Source of the DNA: Actinomycetota bacterium
GTDB taxonomy: Bacteria; Actinomycetota; Humimicrobiia; Humimicrobiales; Humimicrobiaceae
Length of the DNA: 13,353 bases
Reading direction: 5' to 3'
NCBI GenBank assembly: GCA_018400395.1
Contig: JAGYMN010000030.1
Span: 1 to 13,353, forward strand
This document shows, piece after piece, positions 8,056 through 13,353 of the stretch. The position numbers and the translations under genes are program-made. Below the pieces are notes generated by a model that searched no databases, was not told where the DNA came from, and was given only the letters and a program-made list of their open reading frames with translations. How positions within the stretch are numbered: position 1 is the first letter of the stretch; the number at the start of each line of letters is the position of its first letter.

Positions 8056-8610
8056 TTATACCCTTGTTATATATTCACCATTTCTGGTATCTATTTTAAT
8101 TATATCACCATTGCTTATAAATAATGGAACCTGAACGATGGCCCCTGTTTCGATTTTTGCAGGTTTATAGCTGGTACCTACTGTATCACCTTTTACTCCG
8201 GGTTCTGTTTGGACTACCTTTGCTTCAATAAATATCGGAAGTTCTACAGAGATAGGTTTCCCGTCATGATATACAACTGAAATCTCCATATTCTCAAGAA
8301 GATATTCTTTTTCATCTTTTAACTGTTCTTCACTTAGCTGAACCTGCTCGTAGGTATTCGTATCCATAAAGTTATAATGTTCGTCCCTGTAAAGATACTG
8401 CATTTTTTTTGTCTCGAGGATAGCCTGCTCCATTTTTTCACCGGCCCTGAAGGTCTTTTCTATTATTGCTCCTGAACCAAGATCCTTTAACTTTGTCCTT
8501 ACAAATGCTCCACCTTTACCCGGCTTTACATGCTGGAAATATAAAATCTTATACAATGAATTATCATAAATTATTGTAATTCCGTTTTTAAAGTTGCTTG
8601 TGTCAATCAT
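8056..8610 (-). CDS. efp: Translation elongation factor P
   Basis: Binds between the ribosomal P and E sites and relieves stalling at polyproline stretches. It is 184 residues, the family norm, with the three-domain beta-barrel layout: N-terminal KOW-like domain with loop HVKPGKGGAFVRTK, whose tip Lys32 is the usual position for activation or modification; central OB domain; and C-terminal domain ending GDIIKIDTRNGEYITRV. Start ATG 8608-8610 has a GGGAG ribosome site at 8624-8628, 13 bases away. No epmA-, earP- or ymfI-like modification gene is within the window, so the modification state of Lys32 is unknown. It lies between the M24 peptidase and nusB, the common order pepQ-efp-nusB. Confidence 0.98.
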   Translation of the reverse strand: MIDTSNFKNGITIIYDNSLYKILYFQHVKPGKGGAFVRTKLKDLGSGAIIEKTFRAGEKMEQAILETKKMQYLYRDEHYNFMDTNTYEQVQLSEEQLKDEKEYLLENMEISVVYHDGKPISVELPIFIEAKVVQTEPGVKGDTVGTSYKPAKIETGAIVQVPLFISNGDIIKIDTRNGEYITRV

Positions 8611-8694
8611 ATAATATTAATTGCTCCCGTCTGCATAATTTGTGATATCTGGGTAAATATTGAATACTTAAAGACCAACTTTATATTTTATAGA

Positions 8695-9825
8695 TTATGA
8701 TAGAAATGTAAAATCTTTTTTCGAATTATATAGTTTTTTGCATCCATTTTTACCTATTATCACCATATCCTCTATTCTTGCTCCTCCAATATGTGGTATA
8801 TATATACCAGGTTCTATAGTGATTACCATATTTTCTTTTAGTATGGTCCTGTTTCCGGAATTAACTGCAGGCTCTTCATGGATCTCAAGACCTGCCCCAT
8901 GACCAAGGCTGTGCCCGAATTGATCACCATAACCAGCCTTTTCAATATGTTTTCTGGCTATGCCATCCAGTTCGTCACATCTTATTCCTTCCCGGCATGC
9001 CTGGATAGACATTAGTTGTGCCTCAAGAACAATTTTATATATTTCCGTCAATTTTTCTGTTACTGCATTTTTATTAACAAAAATTGTACGGGTAATATCA
9101 GAAAGATATCTCTGGTATATAACACCAAAATCTATAAGTAGCAATCCTTTTCCAATAGGCCGGTGACCTGAAATATAATGGGGTTTTGAAGAGTTTTCAC
9201 CTGAGGCAACTATAAAATCAAAGCTCCGTCCGCAGCCCCCATATCCTATTATAAATTTTTCAAGTTCTACTGCCAGCAATAGTTCGGACATAATTGATAT
9301 TTTTCTCGATGGAATATTAAGAATACTTTTAAATGCCATGTCAGTAATACGGCATGCTTGTTTTATTTTTTTTATCTCATGTTCATCTTTTAAAATTCTA
9401 AGGGATTCAACTATTCCGGCTATACAGTAAAGATTCTTATTTGATCTTTCAACCATATCCTGAAACCTTAGAAAACTCCTGTGGTCTATCTCTGATGATT
9501 CAACAGCTACTTTTTTAGATTTCAGGCTACTTAAAACTTCTGAAGCCTTTTTTAATCTGTCTTTTTTGTACAATATTACTTCTATTTCATTTCTGTCTAC
9601 TGAACTTGATGCATCTTCAAGATAGATAAAATTGACCAGAAGATATGATTTTTGAGGAGATATAATAAAAACACTGCCCGAGTCTTTGCCATAAAATCCA
9701 GTCAGGTAATATATGTTTTCATGTTTTAAGACGACAAAGATTCCGCAGGCCCTTTTTTTCAGCTCTAATTTTAGCTTATTTATTCTTTTTTTATAAATAC
9801 CCGTATTAACTTCTATTAAATTCAA
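8695..9825 (-). CDS. M24-family Xaa-Pro aminopeptidase (PepP/PepQ type)
   Basis: Dinuclear-metal peptidase that removes or cleaves residues next to proline, a cytoplasmic peptide-recycling role. It is 376 residues, close to the 350-370 usual for the efp-linked family. An N-terminal creatinase-like domain covers about 10-140 (with YYLTGFYG at 39-46) and a pita-bread catalytic domain about 150-370. The five metal ligands are visible: Asp232 and Asp243 (IDFGVIYQRYLSDITRT), His309 (GHSLGHGAGLEIHE), Glu338 (TIEPGIY) and Glu352 (RIEDM). Start is TTG 9823-9825, the only usual start before the conserved N-terminus, 15 bases after the PilX-like stop, with a weak GGAA upstream. Whether it is an aminopeptidase (PepP) or a prolidase (PepQ) cannot be settled by eye. 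Confidence 0.92.
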   Translation of the reverse strand: MNLIEVNTGIYKKRINKLKLELKKRACGIFVVLKHENIYYLTGFYGKDSGSVFIISPQKSYLLVNFIYLEDASSSVDRNEIEVILYKKDRLKKASEVLSSLKSKKVAVESSEIDHRSFLRFQDMVERSNKNLYCIAGIVESLRILKDEHEIKKIKQACRITDMAFKSILNIPSRKISIMSELLLAVELEKFIIGYGGCGRSFDFIVASGENSSKPHYISGHRPIGKGLLLIDFGVIYQRYLSDITRTIFVNKNAVTEKLTEIYKIVLEAQLMSIQACREGIRCDELDGIARKHIEKAGYGDQFGHSLGHGAGLEIHEEPAVNSGNRTILKENMVITIEPGIYIPHIGGARIEDMVIIGKNGCKKLYNSKKDFTFLS

Positions 9826-9840
9826 GTAATAAAATATTTC

Positions 9841-11202
9841 CTAGTTTATAATCTCCTGCCAGCTGTATGACAGAAGCATGTCATTGAATTGAGGCACTGA
9901 AGGTCCAAGAAATTCTCCAATCCCATATCTGTAGAATATTTTTGAATTTAGTCCGAGTGTAAGGGTATTTGAAATCGAGCTTCCTGTTAGTACGGTACCA
10001 CCAGATAGTTCAACCTGGTTGTTGCATATTATCATTGCAGCTATATTGGGATCGGTTTCGCTCGAGCCACCCTGTGCCCTTGTCATATCAAGGTCTATAT
10101 TACCCTGTGCTATTAGGGAAAGAAGTGAATATTCGGGAAAATTATACCACACGTCCGGTATTATTCTTGAATATACATTGATATCACCTGTTGAAATAAT
10201 ATTTGCATGTCCATTATATCTGATTGTATATTTTTTTCCTGAACTCTGGCCGATATCCAAATTTCCATTTACAATAATATTTCCATTTATATTAAGGATA
10301 CCCTCCGGATCAAATTCAAGATATCCTGCAAGTTCATCCGAAGCATCCATACCGTTTAATTCCAGAACCTGATCCCCTATAAAAAGGTTGCCTGTAACCT
10401 CCTTCGCCCCCATATCTCTGACATCGTCAATATAAGCTTCATCTATCTCCGGAAGACTGATATCTATCATCACATTATGAAATTCTTCAACATATACATA
10501 GACATTCCCCGGAGGATCGAGGGGATCGACCTCGGGTCCATTATTCTCATACATCTTCCCACCCATAAATAGAAGTATGGGCCATTCCGGGGAACCTATC
10601 TGGGAACTACCGGCTATAATTATATCACCCAGTACAAAAAGGGGACCTTCCTGAAAAAGGGAATTGCCTGTTATCATGCCAAAATCTCCCACCACAAAAA
10701 GGGGACCCGTAATATTTGTATTACCTGCTATCTGCGCAGAGCCCATTGCTTCTTCTGAAAATATAAAATCATAAATATTGAGAGATATGACCCTTACTCT
10801 TACGGTTCTTTTCATCCCGCTTTCTGCGTCCGTACCTTCCGAGACTATGGTATATCCAAATGGTGAATGCTTCCAGTCATTCTCAATATCCGGTGAATAA
10901 TCTACTGTATATGTTCCTATGACAGTGCCATCATCATATAGATTCTCTGTATAAGAATCATCAAATAAAAAATCATCGTCAAGACCGTTGCTGAACCTGT
11001 CAAACTTTAAGTACCAGTTTGAAAGGCCTGCTTCAGCTATATTCAGCGCCTGCAGCTCTCCCTCATCTACCTCAATAAATTCTATATCCCGTAATAGGAA
11101 TTTTATCATGGCTGTTATCAGGACTATTACTACAAACATTATTATAAGTACAAGAAGAAAGACATTGCCTTCAGTATTTTTAATTTTATAAATCCTTTTC
11201 AT
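9841..11202 (-). CDS. PilX-like type IV pilus-associated protein with repeated beta-rich body
   Basis: Not assigned to a named gene. The 453-residue product begins with a short basic stretch and one hydrophobic helix (NTEGNVFLLVLIIMFVVIVLI, about 9-29). QALNIAEAGLSNWYLKF follows (about 47-63), the AEAG motif typical of PilX N-terminal regions. The rest is beta-rich and low in lysine, with an internal 20-residue repeat (GPLFVVGDFGMITGNSLFQE then GPLFVLGDIIIAGSSQIG) and later NGNIIVNGNLDIG and GDINVYSR segments that look like beta-helix or bactofilin-like rungs. It has no Glu at +5 of a mature pilin, unlike its two neighbours, so processing by prepilin peptidase is uncertain. It starts at ATG 11200-11202, 6 bases after the PilW-like stop, making the third gene of a pilin cassette. 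It is probably envelope-exposed; function inferred only from context. Confidence 0.72.
   Translation of the reverse strand: MKRIYKIKNTEGNVFLLVLIIMFVVIVLITAMIKFLLRDIEFIEVDEGELQALNIAEAGLSNWYLKFDRFSNGLDDDFLFDDSYTENLYDDGTVIGTYTVDYSPDIENDWKHSPFGYTIVSEGTDAESGMKRTVRVRVISLNIYDFIFSEEAMGSAQIAGNTNITGPLFVVGDFGMITGNSLFQEGPLFVLGDIIIAGSSQIGSPEWPILLFMGGKMYENNGPEVDPLDPPGNVYVYVEEFHNVMIDISLPEIDEAYIDDVRDMGAKEVTGNLFIGDQVLELNGMDASDELAGYLEFDPEGILNINGNIIVNGNLDIGQSSGKKYTIRYNGHANIISTGDINVYSRIIPDVWYNFPEYSLLSLIAQGNIDLDMTRAQGGSSETDPNIAAMIICNNQVELSGGTVLTGSSISNTLTLGLNSKIFYRYGIGEFLGPSVPQFNDMLLSYSWQEIIN
10622..10707 (-). repeat. Two direct copies, 60 bp apart, inside the PilX-like gene
   Basis: An identical 14-base block occurs at 10634-10647 and 10694-10707 and extends imperfectly to the left (10622 onward and 10682 onward). 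The offset is exactly 60 bases, which is 20 codons, and the two copies encode GPLFVVGD and GPLFVLGD. This is a small in-frame tandem duplication within the beta-rich body of the protein rather than a mobile element. Confidence 0.7.
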
Positions 11203-11208
11203 AAAGCT

Positions 11209-11820
11209 TTAATATATCCTGTTTCTGAGAGTAATAATCGTATCAAGTGTCATTGTCCTGGGACTGCTTGCTCCGCTCTGATCAATATTTACTGTTATAT
11301 CCACATATTTTATTGTTTCCAATAATTCATCATCTGTAACAGGTACGGTCATTCCCCCTTCCGGTGTGCTCAAACCGCTGTAGTATGTAAATATAGAATT
11401 ATCAACAATATTTTTTATAAAAAGATCTGATGCTTCACTGTCTATCTGCCTGTAAAGGTTATAATGACCTCCATCGGAAACCAGATAATATCGTACCCTC
11501 TCATAATATTCATCTGAATCAATATTGCTGTCAAATATAACCTCATGTTCATCTGCTGTAATTATTTTATGTGTCTCCCTTATATCCTTGCTTATCCGGT
11601 ATAGCACCAGTCTTGCATCTATTTCGGATTTGACAATGCTTATTATATCCCTGCTTGTATTTTCAGTGCTTATAAGAAGAGAAGAAACCAGGGCTACTAT
11701 TGTGAATATAAGCAGAATCACCAGCAGCATCTCTACCAGGCTGAAACCCTTTTGATCTGTTTTTAAGTTTTTATTCTGTTGTCTGTAAATTACTGGGCCC
11801 ACTTTCACTACCAAGCTCAT
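11209..11820 (-). CDS. Prepilin-type protein, PilW-like minor pilin
   Basis: Class III (prepilin) signal: QKG followed by FSLVEMLLVILLIFTIVALVSSLLI, with cleavage expected after Gly25 and the conserved Glu at mature position +5 (residue 30). The helix is followed by a 150-residue soluble part (RLVLYRISKDIRET, then a beta-rich tail ending LDTIITLRNRIY), matching PilW/GspJ-like minor pilins (203 residues in all). It would be inserted in the inner membrane, cleaved and N-methylated by a prepilin peptidase not in this window, and placed at a pilus tip or pseudopilus. The ATG at 11818-11820 overlaps the preceding gene by 50 bases and has no ribosome site; GTG 11806-11808 or GTG 11800-11802 are alternatives that shorten the leader. 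The ORF and family are secure; the start and exact pilin role are not. Confidence 0.82.
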   Translation of the reverse strand: MSLVVKVGPVIYRQQNKNLKTDQKGFSLVEMLLVILLIFTIVALVSSLLISTENTSRDIISIVKSEIDARLVLYRISKDIRETHKIITADEHEVIFDSNIDSDEYYERVRYYLVSDGGHYNLYRQIDSEASDLFIKNIVDNSIFTYYSGLSTPEGGMTVPVTDDELLETIKYVDITVNIDQSGASSPRTMTLDTIITLRNRIY

Positions 11821-12772
11821 AAAGAGCAGTTACATAAAAAGTATAATTATCTGTACCTATAATATTATCAAAAAAAAGATCCTGTGTACTTGCAACATAT
11901 ATATCATCCATATCATCCCGGTAAATCAAATATTCATCAACAACTAATTCTGTTACGGGAGGTTCCCACTCCAGGTGCACCGTTCTGTCATCACCTTCGT
12001 AACTGTATCCAGCAATAACAAGGTTCTGGGGAGGCGGATATTCAAGAGGCATACCGGTGGAAATAGAATTACTATGTACACTTTCTATTCCACCTTCATA
12101 TAAGGCTGTCACTGAATAAGTATAAGCATCATTATCACCCGGATTATCCTGGTAATAATATTCTGATAGTGCGGAACCTATTACAATCCCATCGCGATAA
12201 ACATTGTATCTAATTATTGTTCTTTCTGTCTCCGGGCTCAACCATGAAAGTAATATTTCTCTTTCAGCAAATTCACCAGTGTCTGAATCAATTTTAAGAC
12301 TTTCAGGTGGCGGGTAAATGTTTCCTCCAGTAGCTTCTTCTCCGGCCGGGGGGTAAATCTGTGTAACAACTTCAACAGGAACCTTAAGATCCTCACCAGA
12401 AACAGATACCTTTAACTGCTTGTAGCCATTTACTTCTTCATTTGCCCATATTACTGAATATAAAATATCGTAAACATCATCGGATAGTTCTGGATAAGAA
12501 TCAGTCCAGCCCTCATTTCCTTCAGAAATTAAAATATCAGAATAATCAAAAGATTTTAGGATTTCCAGTTTTTCATTTGCGATAGCGAGGGCTTCTGTCT
12601 TTGATTTATTTATTCCAACTGTATTGACAGCAGTGATAGTACCTCTTACCAGAACAGTTGAGATTACAGCTATTATAAAAAAAGCGACAATGACCTCTAC
12701 GAGGGTCATTCCATTTTCTTTTTTTAATCTTTCGTGAAATCTTTTATATATATTGTATGTAGATGGAAACAT
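11771..12772 (-). CDS. PilV-like prepilin fused to two fibronectin-III-like modules
   Basis: The N-terminus is a class III prepilin signal: KKENG followed by MTLVEVIVAFFIIAVISTVL, cleavage after Gly21 and Glu at mature +5 (residue 26). A normal PilV-like region to about residue 145 (ALAIANEKLEILKS, then a beta-rich segment) is followed by two modules of about 85-90 residues (154-238 and 246-331). Each starts with PPP and carries a W, a YxxYRD strand and a closing TALYE-(8)-SN motif, as in fibronectin type III folds. The 333-residue length is about twice a plain minor pilin because of these modules. They probably project from the pilus for adhesion or protein contact; this is inference. The gene starts at ATG 12770-12772, 39 bases after aroQ, and its 3' end overlaps the PilW-like ORF. 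Confidence 0.82.
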   Translation of the reverse strand: MFPSTYNIYKRFHERLKKENGMTLVEVIVAFFIIAVISTVLVRGTITAVNTVGINKSKTEALAIANEKLEILKSFDYSDILISEGNEGWTDSYPELSDDVYDILYSVIWANEEVNGYKQLKVSVSGEDLKVPVEVVTQIYPPAGEEATGGNIYPPPESLKIDSDTGEFAEREILLSWLSPETERTIIRYNVYRDGIVIGSALSEYYYQDNPGDNDAYTYSVTALYEGGIESVHSNSISTGMPLEYPPPQNLVIAGYSYEGDDRTVHLEWEPPVTELVVDEYLIYRDDMDDIYVASTQDLFFDNIIGTDNYTFYVTALYELGSESGPSNLQTTE

Positions 12773-12811
12773 GGCTTAAACATTTAAAAATTTAAAAAAC
12801 TACCGCAAATA

Positions 12812-13240
12812 TTATAGTTTAAGTGCATAATTTAATGCTATGATATAACCTTCCAGCCCAAATCCGCTAATAACACCCTCGGCAGCTGGAGATATAACAG
12901 ACTTTGACCTCCATCTGTCCCTTGCGTATATATTTGATATATGTACTTCTATCACAGGTATTTTTGCCGATAAAATAGCATCATGTATGCTGTAACTGTA
13001 ATGGGTTAGAGCTCCAGGATTCAATATTATCTTATCTATATTTCCTATTCCCTGATGGATCCTGTCAATTATGTCTCCTTCATGATTTGACTGAAAATAT
13101 TCTAGATCTGCGCCATTATCATTTGCAATTTTTTCCAGCTCAGGCGTTATATCATCAAAACTTTTATTTCCATATATACTTTCTTCTCTTTTGCCGATAA
13201 GATTAAGATTTGGTCCGTTTATTAATAATATTTTTTTCAT
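12812..13240 (-). CDS. aroQ: Type II 3-dehydroquinate dehydratase
   Basis: Third step of the shikimate pathway: dehydrates 3-dehydroquinate to 3-dehydroshikimate, acting as a cytoplasmic dodecamer in this family. It is 142 residues, typical. Seen: INGPNLNLIGKREESIYG (7-24) with active-site Arg18 and Tyr23, LNPGALTHYSYSIHDAI with Asn74 and His80, EVHISNIYARDRWR with catalytic His100, and the closing ISPAAEGVISGFGLEGY. Start ATG 13238-13240 with AGCAGGTG just upstream. Neighbouring shikimate genes (aroB, aroK, aroC) would be expected beyond the right edge. It is the first complete gene of the string in transcription direction. Confidence 0.97.
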   Translation of the reverse strand: MKKILLINGPNLNLIGKREESIYGNKSFDDITPELEKIANDNGADLEYFQSNHEGDIIDRIHQGIGNIDKIILNPGALTHYSYSIHDAILSAKIPVIEVHISNIYARDRWRSKSVISPAAEGVISGFGLEGYIIALNYALKL

Positions 13241-13282
13241 GGGTACACCTGCTGGTAACTATTTTATTTAATTATAATATTA
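13241..13282 (-). promoter_or_regulatory. AT-rich leader upstream of aroQ
   Basis: The gap before aroQ is almost entirely A/T, apart from the AGCAGGTG ribosome site close to the start codon. A perfect 12-base palindrome, TATTATATAATA, lies just beyond it at 13281-13292, and TATAAT-like hexamers are present on the minus strand. A TTGCTT hexamer lies further upstream, but its spacing to these boxes (about 14 bases to the nearest TATAAT) is not canonical. A promoter here is possible but unproven. Confidence 0.2.
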
Positions 13283-13351
13283 TTATATAATACTATGGAT
13301 AAAGCAAAAGAAAAAAGAAATAAAAAATGTTATTAATGGCAGATAGCCAGT
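13283..13351 (-). CDS. Possible 3' end of an upstream membrane-protein gene
   Basis: One minus-strand frame stays open from the right edge to a TAA at 13283-13285 and encodes TGYLPLITFFISFFFCFIHS then II, which would be a C-terminal membrane helix. With genes this densely packed, the end of an upstream gene is expected here. However, a second frame is also open and hydrophobic for about the same distance because the sequence is T-rich, so this is a weak call and no family can be named. Confidence 0.18.
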   Translation of the reverse strand, partial: TGYLPLITFFISFFFCFIHSII

Positions 13352-13353
13352 TA

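Noticed and set aside
10622..10707. Possible CRISPR-like or mobile repeat from two identical 14-base blocks
   Set aside because: Only two copies, in frame at exactly 60 bases inside a coding gene; explained as an internal protein repeat.
13294..13335. Plus-strand micro-ORF of 13 codons (MDKAKEKRNKKCY) facing away from aroQ
   Set aside because: Too short, no ribosome site and simple Lys-rich sequence; more likely chance.
13333..13353. Small hairpin TGGC/GCCA followed on the minus strand by a T-rich stretch, a possible terminator before aroQ
   Set aside because: Only four good base pairs, and the T-rich run starts several bases after the stem; it may also lie within the end of an upstream gene.

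Overview
The window is an AT-rich bacterial chromosome segment (by eye about one third G+C). Every convincing gene lies on the minus strand, packed head to tail with gaps or overlaps mostly of a few bases. Read in the direction of transcription (right to left) the order is: aroQ, three type IV pilin-like proteins (PilV-, PilW- and PilX-like), a PepP/PepQ-type M24 aminopeptidase, efp, nusB, a farnesyl/geranylgeranyl diphosphate synthase (ispA-like), tlyA, nadK, recN, pyrG, a Lit-like (DUF1461) membrane protein, and the first two thirds of an M20/PepT-type peptidase that runs off the left edge. No tRNA, rRNA, IS element, phage gene or CRISPR array was seen.

Two conserved neighbourhoods are joined here. 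aroQ-pepQ-efp-nusB and tlyA-nadK-recN-...-pyrG are both orders I know from Actinobacteria such as Mycobacterium, and type IV pilus genes next to shikimate genes and efp are also common in Gram-positive anaerobes. With the low G+C, heavy use of ATA and AGA/AGG codons and several TTG/GTG starts, the best inference is an uncultured, deep-branching, low-GC actinobacterium (Humimicrobiia/Aquicultoria-like). A Firmicutes-like lineage cannot be excluded from sequence reading alone.

The right third (about 9.8-12.8 kb) is the accessory-looking part. Three prepilin-type proteins are inserted between housekeeping genes: one is a prepilin head fused to two fibronectin-III-like modules, and one is a long PilX-like protein with a beta-rich, internally repeated body. 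They would form or decorate a type IV pilus or competence/secretion pseudopilus whose assembly motor is outside the window. The middle and left are core functions: translation (EF-P, TlyA), transcription (NusB), isoprenoids (IspA), cofactors (NadK), repair (RecN), CTP synthesis (PyrG), lipoprotein modification (Lit-like) and peptide turnover.

The most unusual signal is at gene starts. The tlyA and lit-like reading frames are open through clearly conserved N-terminal parts (S4 domain; first membrane helix) but contain no ATG, GTG or TTG there. Both offer ATA codons 8-10 bases after an AAGG/AAAGG purine block, which raises the possibility of AUA initiation in this lineage. A second point is a Gly-to-Tyr change at the oxyanion-hole loop of CTP synthase. 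Neither could be tested here.
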